Positions 1 to 9,817 of a stretch of DNA of 64,000 nt are shown in pieces; position 1 is the first letter of the stretch, and each line of letters opens with the position of its first letter. A model generated the notes under the pieces. That model ran no database searches. It worked only from the letters and a program-made list of their open reading frames with translations, and was not told the DNA's origin. This DNA is from Apostichopus japonicus. Taxonomy: Eukaryota; Echinodermata; Holothuroidea; Aspidochirotida; Stichopodidae. The translations under genes and the position numbers were made by a program. The stretch is taken from NCBI RefSeq assembly GCF_037975245.1, contig NC_092568.1, forward strand, positions 30,050,001 through 30,114,000, read 5' to 3'.

Positions 1-1775
1 AAAGTAAATGGAGGAGAAAGCAATCATAGCTTAGAAAGTATAGATATTGAGTTAATAGAAACCGCACGCGAATAGACGAGAAAACGAAAATGTTAGTATC
101 GTCAAATAGACTATACCTTCAATACACATCTCCATCACATTATATATATAGAAATAGACAAACACACTGCACGCCTAGTTAATCAACGAAAACATCGTTT
201 ATTGCGCGGGTAAACATTTGGTGATATAGTCTGGTAACTAAACACACGTTTCATCATCGATATAGATAAAGTTAATTTACAGTATTCGATATTGCTCTGC
301 GACATCGGTGTGACGATGAACAGCCAACTAATAGAAACATCAATAGTCCACAAAGGAACCTTGAAATGACCAATCAGAAACAATTATTGTATCTTGCAAT
401 GATGCATGCATCAAGCATGTCGTCATTTGTACGCCTGGTTTATAACCTAAATAAGAAAACTCTTTCTGCAATATGCTTGTAATGGGGGGGGGGGGCAGGG
501 GGGGTGGGGAGGAGAGTGGTGGAGTGTGTGTGGAGGGGGAACTAATTCATTGATATAAGCAGTATTTAAATTTTAGGCGAGAGGGAAGGGAGGGGAGTGG
601 GTTGTTGTTTTTGACATTCCCTTCCTTAGAAAATATCCCATTGAGACGTATATGTAGTATACCGTATACCATCCCGTAGCGGTGGGGGTTGGGGATTACT
701 GTTACAAATCCACTCTCGTAATTTTATATGAGTTTCTTTCAACAAATTGGAACCATTTGGAATCAAAAATCTTGTTTTTTACATTTCCTATTTCATTCCT
801 ATTTAAAATCAGAAAGAGTAATCGTAAAGTTCGTTCTTGAGTAACTGATTTATTTTGTTTGGAGGTGGGGGTTGGGGTGGGGTGGAGGGGGGGGTGCATG
901 GCAATAAGAGGAACTATGGTTAACCCCTCCTTTGTTGGTGACGTGTATCGGTATGTCGGTAATATAACGATATACTATAGAGCACAAAGTCGTCCCTTAC
1001 ACTTCTTGCTGGCGTAAAAGCTATACACGCATGACCATTTATTCGTTGTAAGTGCAAGTTTGTATAATCAGTATTTTTGTTTAGTTTGCATTTTTGATGT
1101 CAGTCTTTGATGGAAGTATGTTACACTCTAATTATGCATTAGTTGGTTAACTCATTTAATTGATAATAGTATTGTATGTACAAAGCTAATGAAGCGAAGG
1201 AACAGTAAAAGGGAATGTAGAGTATTATCAGAAGCCTCGTTTGTATTTTGAGCACGATCCAAACCCAGGCGGACATGACATCTTTACGTTACGCAAGCCC
1301 TGTCTTCGCCCACGTTCAAGTATAAACATATCGATTAACAGAAGAATTGATGAAGCAACTGCCAATTATGACCTTAATATATATATATATTTAAATTTCG
1401 GGGTTATTCTACATTTTTTTATAGAGTTACTTATGAGAAGACAAACATAAGGAAATAATTTAAGAAAGAAAAAAGGCAGAACCAAGTAGATGTCTCGAGG
1501 AAAACGGCAGTTGAGTGCATAAACTGAAGTGGATATTAGGAGAGAATGGTAATGGTTGCATGTGGTATTACTATGTATTGTATATTATGCTGCGCTGTCA
1601 CGAAGGTTAATGATTTGTCATAAAATCAATTGCAACATTTCCATGAGCATGAAAAAGAAACATGATGTAGTTTGCAGACTGTATAACCTCTGTCTAGCCA
1701 CTTACTCTAATATGCATGTTACTGAGTGTGTAAAATATTTCTATGTTGCTTGCAAAATCGACATATATCGATATG
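1..1775. other. noncoding sequence, no gene seen
   Basis: AT-rich sequence with a G-run block near 484-535 and short open frames that show no family similarity or codon structure. I looked for the missing first exon of the K2P gene here (TM1 and pore helix 1 followed by a GT donor in phase 1) and did not find it. Nothing else can be supported. Confidence 0.5.
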
Positions 1776-1777
1776 TG

Positions 1778-1814
<37 letters not shown>

Positions 1815-1874
1815 TTATATATATATATTTACATATATATATTTACATATATATATAAATGAAAATCGTTATGA

Positions 1875-1947
<73 letters not shown>
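1776..1947. repeat. (TA)n microsatellite, interrupted
   Basis: An almost pure TA dinucleotide tract, broken at about 1858-1878 by the segment AAATGAAAATCGTTATGAGT. The same segment, with one base changed, recurs at 4400-4420 as the end of a tRNA-derived SINE fragment. The microsatellite therefore probably grew from the tail of a SINE copy of which only the last ~20 bases remain. Predicted peptides rich in Tyr and Ile here are artefacts of the repeat. Confidence 0.9.
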
Positions 1948-1948
<1 letters not shown>

Positions 1949-2944
1949 GTACGCTACACACATAAGTCAAACATGTAAAAGAAAATGGTTATTAACAACA
2001 CCGTCAGTTTGGTTAGCTCACAGAGTATATATGTCTTTCCTGCGGCATATACTTGAAACATAAAGCAATTTTTTAATGAAGAATAACGAAAATGAAATAT
2101 ATTGCTTTATTGAAGTCAAAGTCTTGACGTGTTGATTACATAGGTAGACTTGAGCATGCTATCTAGAACTGCATGACTGTACTTGATGTCAACATGTTCA
2201 AGTGCTGGTAAATAATCGCTCATAACGCGTTGTCAATATAATAATGCAGAACGAAGATAGTGGCGTTAACTGCCTGGCGTTCAAGTCGTTGAATATTCAA
2301 CATATGTACATGCAACAACGAATAGAAAGTATCTTATGTTCCAAAAAGTCGTAGTTATTATATATGATTTGAAAATAAATTCAGAACTGCCCCACCCCGC
2401 TCAGCATTCGCGTCATCGGTTAATTGTAAGCAGTGGCGACACCAAAACTCAAGTTTGGCTAGGCAGTGCGTGTGCGTGGTGGGTGAGGGTGGGGTTGGGG
2501 GAGGAGTGATGGGGGAGATTACATTTTTTGGGTAAACATTTGGGAAGTGCAATGTATAAAGTGCACATCACTGGAAATTTTGGGGGTGATAGGGACCACG
2601 TATTACCCCCCTTCCCCACCCCTCTCTTTATCGGTGAACCAAATAATAGTTGTGAAAATGATGATTCTTACATGAAAATTAAAGTTGTTGCAAACTAGGG
2701 TTGTACATTCTCCAGTATTCAAGAGGGATGTTGGTCGTTTTCGTGATCGACTGCAGTGACTAGCTTGGCAACGTTGAAAAAAATAAACCAATAAAAGCAG
2801 CGACTTACTTTAATAATAACAACTGTACTCTGTTAATGCTGGTAGTGCAGGGCCCTTGCAGAAGCCGCAGAACTTTTAGATAGTTGTTATTCGCCTTTGC
2901 AGCGATTTTGGAGTGGTAAAAAATGAGGAATTCCAATTACATTT
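1948..2944. other. noncoding sequence, no gene seen
   Basis: AT-rich sequence with scattered G-rich or C-rich patches (about 2470-2520 and 2605-2630). No open frame resembles a known protein and no structured RNA is recognised. Confidence 0.45.
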
Positions 2945-4190
2945 CTATGGAATGTATCTCAGATCCCCAAGTGGGGGGTCCAGGGAGCAAGACCCTGAAA
3001 TCTCAAGCGTTATCAGATATATCTTGTTGTCTCGTAGCCAGTTTAAAGCCAACAAGGGCGGCGGAAGCACTTTTAATCTGGGGGGGGGGCACCGACATCA
3101 AAGGGTACTTTGCAGAAATTCGATTGGAGTGATGCAGCCTTATATTTAGTACCCTTTATAACTCTTATTGTATTATCTTATTTGCGTATACACATCACTC
3201 CATTAACACCCCCCCCCCCCCCTTCAAGGAAAATATGCATATTAGCACTGCAATATCCAATGTGCAAATTGGGAAACAAGGAACAAGTTTTCTTTTGAGA
3301 CAAAATGAGGTGAAATCATGCTAGTTGCTAATGTAGGAATCTTCCGAATTAGAGTTTATTTCTTGTCAATATCTTAACAAATTTTTTCCATTCGAAATAG
3401 CTTTGAGTTTGACCCACAGAAATTCATTAAAAGTCAGGGGCGTAGCCGGGATTTGCAAAGTTGTATGCACGACTATCTGAGCGGAGCGCCACCATGGGTT
3501 GGCGCGGAGCGTACAAGAAAATTTTTGGTTTTACAAACCCCTCAGATGGCTGGAAACGGCCCTTCCCGAGTGTTCATTCTGGTTCCCTGGCCTCTTGCTA
3601 ACTTGAGACACCTCAATTTTTATGTAGAAAAAGGGCACATTTTTAACCTGAGGAAAAGTGGGGGGGGGGGGCACGTGCCCCCTTGAAAGCCAAACATATA
3701 CGTAAGATAGAGAAATTCAATTTCCGCGGAACTTATTTACAAGCTCTGGCGGGGTCCAGCTTAGGGCAAAGCCACAGGAAGCTTTTGGATTTGGATTGTT
3801 TGATTTTTGTTCTCTCGTAGCGACTTTAAAGCACAAAAGCATATTTCAGACACAGGAATTTATTTTTTTTTTCGATTGTTTTCGAAGCCCTGACGCTGTT
3901 GTGATATCAGACAGTTCACTTGTAACTTAAGCACATAAATACATTGTAGAGGATACAACTTCTTTGGAATGTACTTCAAAGCACCCGTGGGGTCCAGGGG
4001 CGACGCCTTGCATGGGTTAGCATTTTGTTAACCTAAACTCACCAACAACCCCACCCCCCCAAGGAAATTTGGAAGTAAGGGAGAACATTTCAGTTTTGTT
4101 TTACCGCAGTCGACTGTGGGTTGGGGAAGCATCTTGATTGAGGGAAATTCCTGCATGCCTCCCCCCCCCCGGCCCTTGGCGCCGTAAGTT
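2945..4190. repeat. degenerate dispersed-repeat fragments
   Basis: Related phrases recur several times in this stretch. GGGGTCCAG follows a GTGGG-type run at about 2970, 3755 and 3990, and 'CTCGTAGC...TTTAAAGC' occurs at about 3033 and 3816. This indicates two or three decayed copies of one interspersed repeat. Long C or G runs punctuate it (3081-3089, 3211-3224, 3660-3671, 4161-4170). No coding remnant is seen and the TE class is not recognised. Confidence 0.4.
3435..3690. mobile_element. non-autonomous hAT-like fragment (same family as 19058-19366)
   Basis: The left end reads CAGGGGCGTAGCCGGGA, the CAG(T/G)GGCGTAG style typical of hAT terminal repeats in marine animals. The interior GCGGAGCGTACA...AAATTTTTGG is shared with the element at 19058-19366. 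No matching right terminus or 8-bp target duplication was found, so this copy is probably truncated in or after the G run near 3660. The superfamily call rests on the terminal motif only. Confidence 0.4.
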
Positions 4191-4213
4191 ACTAGTGAAA
4201 GGCGCGAAGTGTG

Positions 4214-4234
4214 GATCCTAGCAGGATCTTCTTC
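4214..4234 (-). repeat. GATCC-loop-GGATC hairpin motif shared with 28092-28112
   Basis: These 21 bases are the exact reverse complement of 28092-28112. They comprise GAAGAA followed by a 5-bp stem (GATCC / GGATC) with loop TGCTA. This copy lacks the GAAACGTC that follows the stem at 28113, so it is a decayed or truncated member of that hammerhead-like repeat family. Confidence 0.55.
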
Positions 4235-4398
4235 CGATGAAGACTAAAAGGAAACACAGAAAACATGTTAAATACAAATAGATGAATGTACAAATAAGTT
4301 GCTTATCAATAGTGTTATGATCTGCCATCGAGTAATTATGAATTTAAGCCGTTTAATCATTATCAACGACAACATGTGATTATATATATATATATATA

Positions 4399-4485
4399 TA
4401 AATGAAAATCGTAATGAGTTGGAAAATCAAGAACAGTGAAAAAACTTTCAGCCTCCACCGGGATTCGAACCACGGGCCTCCCGTA
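4399..4485 (-). mobile_element. tRNA-derived SINE fragment (3' half)
   Basis: On the minus strand, 4471-4461 reads GGTTCGAATCC, a perfect RNA polymerase III B box in a tRNA-like T arm. It is followed by a non-tRNA body that ends in ACTCATTACGATTTTCATTT and a (TA)n tail (4381-4400 on the + strand). On the other side the sequence runs straight into another TA tract at 4484-4499, and no A box is present, so the 5' half of the tRNA head is missing. The terminal 20 bases recur at about 1858-1878. This is a SINE remnant, not a functional tRNA gene. Confidence 0.65.
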
Positions 4486-4537
4486 TATATATATATATCT
4501 ATATAGTACACATGAGATCGCTACAAAGTTGAGGGTC

Positions 4538-4598
4538 GAGAGTTTATCAAGTTGTCTGGTTTTTGTGCCAATGCTCTATCTTGGGTGATTTTTCTATA
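4538..4598 (+). repeat. left flanking direct repeat of the minisatellite
   Basis: An imperfect ~60-bp direct repeat of 6039-6097. Shared blocks include GAGAGT, ATCAAGTTGT(C/T)TGGTTT, TGCTCTA or GGCTCTA, and GGGTGA. The two copies bracket the G-rich tandem array. Confidence 0.65.
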
Positions 4599-4684
4599 AA
4601 AAAAAAATCATGTTTATAGAGTACACATGTAGATCACTCTCAAACCTTTGTTGTATGGTATCTATTCTATTCGATGTACTATGG

Positions 4685-6038
4685 GGCTAGGCTTGTCATA
4701 CGGTTATACAGTCTCGATGAAATGGGGCTGGGTGGGGTTACAGCCTCGAGGTAATGGGGCTGAGCTTGTCATACGGTTTTACAGTCTCGATGTAATGGGG
4801 CTGGGTGGGGTTACAGTCTCCATGTAATGGGGCTGGGCTTGTCATACGGTTATACAGTCTCGATGAAATGGGGCTGGGTGGGGTTACAGCCTCGAGGTAA
4901 TGGGGCTGAGCTTGTCATACGGTTTTACAGTCTCGATGTAATGGGGCTGGGTGGGGTTACAGTCTCCATGTAATGGGGCTGGGCTTGTCATACGGTTATA
5001 CAGTCTCGATGAAATGGGGCTGGGTGGGGTTACAGCCTCGAGGTAATGGGGCTGAGCTTGTCATACGGTTTTACAGTCTCGATGTAATGGGGCTGGGTGG
5101 TGTTACAGTTTTGATGTAATGGGGCTGGGTTTGTCATACGGTTATACAGTTTCGATGAAATGGGGTTGGGTGGGTTTACAGTCTCGATGTAATGGGGCTG
5201 AGCTTGTCATACGGTTATACAGTCTAGATGTAATGGGACTGGGTGGGGTAACAGTCTCGATGTAATGGGGCTGGGTAGGTTAACAGTCTCGATGTAATGG
5301 GGCTGGGTGATGTAATGGGACTGGGTGGGGTTACAGTCTCGATGTAATGGGGGCTGGGCTTGTCATACGGTTATACAGTCTCGATGTAATGGGGCTGAGT
5401 GGGTTTAGTCTCGGTGTAATGGGGCTGGGTGAGGTTACAGTCTCCATGTAATGGGGGCTGAGCTTGTCATACGGTTATACAGTCTCGATGAAATGGGACT
5501 GGGTGGGGTTACAGTCTCGATGTAATGGGGCTGGGTTTGTCATACGGTTATACAGTCTCGATGTAATGGGGCTGGGTGGGGTTACAGTCTCGATGTTATG
5601 GGGCTGGGCTGGTCATCTACATCTACGTCTCGATGAAATGGGGCTGGGTGGGGTTACAGCCTCGATGTAATGGGGCTGAGCTTGTCATACGGTTTTACAG
5701 TCTCGATGTAATGGGGCTGGGTGGGGTTACAGTCTTGATGTAATGGGGCTGGGTTTGCCATACGGTTATACAGTTTCGATGAAATGGGGTTGAGTGGGGT
5801 TACAGTCTCGATGTAATGGGGCTGAGCTTGTCATACGGTTATACAGTCTAGATGTAATGGGACTGGGTGGGGTTACAGTCTCGATGTAATGGGGCTGGGT
5901 GGGTTAACAGTCTCGATGTAATGGGGGCTGGGCTTGTCATACAGTTATACAGTCTCGATGTAATGGGGCAGGGTGGGTTTAGTCTCGGTGTAATGGGGCT
6001 GGGTGAGGTTACGGTCTCGATGTAATGGGGCTGGGCTT
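4685..6038 (+). repeat. 73-bp minisatellite with 146-bp higher-order unit, G-rich
   Basis: The anchor CTTGTCATACGGTT recurs at 4692, 4765, 4838 and 4911, exactly 73 bases apart. Alternate copies differ (CGGTTATAC versus CGGTTTTAC; CTCGAGG versus CTCCATG), giving a 146-bp higher-order repeat in the left third. Each 73-mer is made of two ~36-bp halves containing ATGGGGCTGGG(T/C). To the right the array degrades into irregular half-units. Three or four G runs per half give the + strand G-quadruplex potential. The array ends 134 bp before the K2P exon acceptor and so probably lies in that gene's intron. Confidence 0.93.
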
Positions 6039-6097
6039 GAGAGTGGATCAAGTTGTTTGGTTTCTTACCCAGGCTCTAATGGGTGACTTTTGTGTAT
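6039..6097 (+). repeat. right flanking direct repeat of the minisatellite
   Basis: The partner of 4538-4598. The spacing suggests that the array expanded inside a locally duplicated segment. Confidence 0.65.
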
Positions 6098-6172
6098 AAG
6101 TTAGTATGAACGACATTAAAATGAAGCAGTTTTGTTGGTATTAATTTGTACTTTTTTATTGTATTTTGGCAG

Positions 6173-7014
6173 GTTACGGTCACCAGAGCCCTACATCACT
6201 GCTATCGAGGGTTGTCTTCATACCATATGCACTCATCGGCATACCTTTAACGGGTCTATTACTCGGAGCTATTGGAAGTATGCTCGAAGGCGTATGGAAG
6301 ACGTTAGCTCACCGTTTGTTCGATGCTATGGGATGTATTCGCTTACCAACACATCGAAAAATTGCTTGCCTTTTAGTAATGGTGATAGCGGCTTATACAT
6401 TGATAATCGTTTTACCAGCATTGATATTCCGGTTTACGGAAGAATGGACCTGGTTTGAGGCTCAATATTTCACCTTCTGCTCCCTTAGTACTGTTGGATT
6501 TGGAGATTTCGTAGCCGGTTATAAACCGTACGAAGATAATGTCTATTTGACGGTTTACAAAATATGTACAATCATCTACATCGTTCTTGGCTTGAGTGTT
6601 CTCGCTATCTTGTTCCGTGTCGTTCAAGAATATCAAGAAAAGCAAGTCGGCAAAATGAAAAATCTGACGCGAAGTGTGACGTCAAAGGTTATCCGTAATC
6701 AAAGACAATCCGATTTTCAGAGTTCCGTAGAGAAAGTCGGTAAGAGTAAAGACGATGAAGATAACGGTATTTGTTTGAGAAAGGCAACTTTCTTATCGAC
6801 GGATATCTCCAGCGATATGTATCACACAAACGAGGACGGTCTTTCAATCACGGTAGATCGCGGTATGCAAACAGATGCTGAAACATTAGGAATTTTGCAG
6901 GAATATCACTCTTTGTTAAAGTACGGTGATGCACCAACACAGTCTAACAGTGACAGTTCTCATAAATATCACGTGGCGATTATTGAAAATGGTCACTGTG
7001 ACATTCCACCGTAG
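6173..7014 (+). CDS. two-pore-domain potassium channel (K2P), last coding exon, C-terminal 279 aa
   Basis: This exon encodes most of a K2P leak potassium channel, a dimeric plasma-membrane protein that sets resting potential. It opens at acceptor TTTTGGCAG (AG 6171-6172) in phase 1, so the first G of the pore-1 Gly codon comes from the previous exon and YGHQSP follows. An intron inside GYG is a known shared feature of K2P genes. Then come TM2 (RVVFIPYALIGIPLTG), a cytosolic linker, TM3 (IACLLVMVIAAYTLIIVLPA), pore 2 with STVGFGDFVAG, TM4 (IVLGLSVLAILF) and a ~120-residue cytosolic tail ending at TAG 7012-7014. FGDFVAG recalls TASK-2, while VLPALIF and the VAIIENG near the C terminus recall TREK channels, so the subfamily is unresolved. 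The upstream exon with TM1 and the extracellular cap was not found in 1-6172 and may lie outside the window. The reading frame is intact. Confidence 0.9.
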
Positions 7015-7336
7015 ACGCAATTCCATCTTGCACAGACTATCATAGAGAGAAGAGAAAGAGTTTCATTTGAGTTAATATTGTAATTTTGTTTAATTTTCAA
7101 ATGTTTCTCTTTTTCGAATGTGCTGAGTGATAAAAAGAAAAGAAATACATGGGCCATTGAGTTATGACGTATCTTAACATATGGGGGTGGAATGGGGTGG
7201 GGAGGGGGGGGGGGGTGGGTGCCAGCACGAGAGGGAAGCAGCCGTAAGAGGTGTGTCGAATTTGGACGTTTGTTACTTTTTTATTATTTGCTGCATACAT
7301 AACCTATTCATTCATTTGCTACCTATGAGGTGTAGC
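7015..7336 (+). other. 3' flank / presumed 3' UTR of the K2P gene
   Basis: Noncoding sequence after the K2P stop with a G run at about 7203-7215. No clear AATAAA was seen in the first 100 bases, so the transcript end is undetermined. Confidence 0.4.
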
Positions 7337-7622
7337 TTTCAAAGCAAGGGCGTAGGAACCGGGGGGCTGGGGGGGCGCCAGCCGCCAGTGAAAAATGTGG
7401 AGGGGCGGAAGTATCATTCCGCCCCCCGCTTCGCAAGTCAGAAAACCCCTGGGTGGGTTGAAGTGTGCTATATTGCACCAAATTGCATCTGAGGCCACCT
7501 GGAAATGCAAAAGAATCCAAAGGGGAGGGGGACACCCCCTCCCCTTAGACCCCTCCCCCAGGCCGGCCATCCGTCTTCAGCTCCCCCACTCAAAAGTACC
7601 TTCCTACGCCACTGTTTCAAAG
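7337..7622. mobile_element. non-autonomous hAT element with perfect 8-bp TSD
   Basis: The 270-bp element spans 7345-7614. Its left end is CAAGGGCGTAGGAA and its right end, reverse-complemented, is CAGTGGCGTAGGAA: 14-bp terminal inverted repeats with two mismatches. It is flanked by the perfect 8-bp duplication TTTCAAAG at 7337-7344 and 7615-7622. An 8-bp duplication and a CAG-starting terminus are hallmarks of the hAT superfamily. The interior has no transposase frame, so movement would need an autonomous relative. It lies 330 bp downstream of the K2P stop codon. Confidence 0.88.
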
Positions 7623-7748
7623 AATTGTATTGTCCTGCTATAGAATGTCTTCATTTATACCACATAACAGATTGTATCGACACTAGTATTTGTTGGAATG
7701 GTTTGCAAGTCATTGAACTTCGGATCGACAGACGGCTTGAAGTGAAAA

Positions 7749-8155
7749 GCGTAGGCCAGTGCCGGATTAACCTAGTAGCAAAGTAGCATAGGCTATATGC
7801 TATACAGCCCCCCCCCCTCCATTTTTAAGGGCCCCTCGCTAAATGCTTGCAAGCTATCAATATCCGATTCAGTAACTCTACACTTGCTCTATTACTAAAG
7901 TACTATACTGCCTTCAACTTTTATGACCGAATGAATCTTTAAGGTTAGCAATTTTAGCCAAATTATCACCTTCAATTAGGGTTATTATTTAACACAGTAA
8001 TTAATGGGAGTGTGGTATCTATGTGATATATATACTGTACGACGCATAAATAAGAAGTCATTTATGTGTATTTAAAAATAAATAAATTTAGGGCTCCTAA
8101 TTTATAACATATGCTTTAGGCCCCCGCACTATATTAATCCGGCATTACACTAGGC
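7749..8155. mobile_element. older non-autonomous hAT-like element
   Basis: The left end at 7757 reads CAGTGCCGGATTAA. The right end at 8133-8147 is its imperfect inverted copy (TTAATCCGGCATTA), giving a ~391-bp element. The 8-bp flanks GCGTAGGC (7749-7756) and CACTAGGC (8148-8155) share their last five bases, as expected of an eroded hAT duplication. The interior is noncoding, with a C run at 7808-7817. It sits 135 bp from the younger hAT element. Confidence 0.65.
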
Positions 8156-9047
8156 AGAGAATGAATTAGGCTACTGGTGTTCGGGATACAATTTTCGTCT
8201 TTCCATTTTACATACTGTGTTGTTTACATCTATTATACTACTATTTGCAATATATAATAGCAAAGGCAAACTAAAACGTCAAAATATCTGATTTTACGGT
8301 TATTCTGGAAGGAAACACGAGCTTTTAACTTAGCGTATTAGTAGAACGTGACAAATCGACAAATTACAATATTTGTTTTACCCTGACGAAAATTATCAAA
8401 TTTTCGACGTGCTGCGTTGCAAGTTAATTGACAACACGTCCAAAATACTATATATTGCGAGTTGTCAAGTTAAATGCAAATCAGTTCCTCGACAGTGTAT
8501 TTACTTATCATTTCGCTTATGCGTAACTTGTCAGCTCGAAAAATATCGAATTTTTGACGGGCTGACTTGTTAAACTAACACACTAAGGCTACAACACGTC
8601 TGCCTCTTCAGGACCACCGTAGATTTTTGGCCATTCATTTTAATTTAAAGGTCTCAACATTGTGTATCGAAATTGGATCGCAATCCAGTAAGGAAAGGCG
8701 GGGAAGGGATGGTGGATGGACGAGGTGGGAATAACAGAGTATTATACGGGGGGGGGGGGGGGGAGAGTGGTTCGTACAACAATTTTCCATACATTATTCT
8801 ATCAACTGTGTACACCGACCTCACTGGTGAAATTTACGAGTTCGAATGGGAAGAGGTTAAGGGATGTAGAATCGAATTTTAACAATAAAGATTACAAGGG
8901 AAAAAACAAAACTATAGATATATCTTTTCATTTAATTTTCATGGGCAATAAATTCAACATTAAATTTGCATAAATTGCCCAATAGCTTGATCTTAAATAC
9001 TTGTTCAGAAATGAAGATAAATGTTAGCTTCCTGTCATAAAGCTAAC
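8156..9047. other. noncoding sequence between hAT element and LINE
   Basis: No gene is supported. Imperfectly repeated phrases (for example CGAAAAT(T)ATC.AATTTT with GACG.GCTG at about 8388-8415 and 8537-8567) suggest a decayed interspersed repeat at 8290-8580. A 14-bp G run occurs near 8750. Confidence 0.4.
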
Positions 9048-9199
9048 CCGTAGCTTTGGTCGTCATCCGTAGCTTTGGTCGTTGAAGCGTATACACGTAC
9101 TTTTTCGGTGCTCTTGCATTTCGTTTATTTTTGGGATTTTTGGGATCGTTTTTTTTTTATCAAACACCTTGTGATTCGTTTTGTTGTTTATTTGGAGTT

Positions 9200-9790
9200 A
9201 TTTTTGTCTGTTCCTGTCATTCTGCATATTTTTTGTTCAATCTGTGCTGTTTTTTGTCTTGTGTCGGTGCTGTCCGTGGTTTAAGGTCTGTAGCGTCAGT
9301 GTACCCTATCGTACAGTGTATAGTCTATGTTGAGCCTAAGCTGCTAATCGTGAGTATCGTTTTTCCGCGTTCGCGGGTTTTTCTGTGCCTTAGTGTATTC
9401 GTTATTTATTGTCTGTAACTTTCATTCTGCATGTTTTTGTGTTCAATGTGAGCTGTTTTTGTCTTGTTTCAGTGCTGTCCGTTGTTTTAGGTCTGTAACG
9501 TCATTGTATCCTATCGTTCAGTATATTGTCTCTGTTAAGCCTAAGCTGCTAATCGTGAGTATCGATTTTCTGTGTTCGTGGGTTTTCTGTGCCTTAGTGT
9601 ATTCGTTATTTATTGTCTGTATCTTTCATTCTGCATGTTATTGTGTTCAATGTGAGCTGTTTTTGTCTTGTTTCAGTTCTGTCCGTGGTTTTAGGTCTGT
9701 AGCGTCATTGTATCCTATCGTTCAGTGTACAGTCTCTGTTAGCCTAAGCTGCCCGTCGTGTGTTCGATTTTCTGTGTACGCTGTTTTTTT
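9200..9790 (+). repeat. ~204-bp tandem monomers in the LINE 5' region
   Basis: CATTCTGCAT recurs at 9218, 9423 and 9627 (spacing 205 and 204). The accompanying GTCTGTA(G/A)CGTCA recurs at about 9287, 9492 and 9694, and GCCTAAGCTGC also repeats. The last copy breaks off shortly before the ORF1 ATG at 9818. The arrangement resembles the promoter-bearing 5' monomers of rodent L1; whether these carry promoter activity is inference. Confidence 0.85.
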
Positions 9791-9817
9791 TTTTCTCTTT
9801 GACTTAGTATTTTCGTT

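Noticed and set aside
1556-1965. Tyr/Ile-rich open frames over the TA tract
   Set aside because: They are products of reading a (TA)n microsatellite and do not represent a protein.
4461-4471. tRNA gene on the minus strand
   Set aside because: A perfect B box is present but no A box, acceptor stem or anticodon arm. The 5' half is replaced by (TA)n, so it is a SINE fragment.
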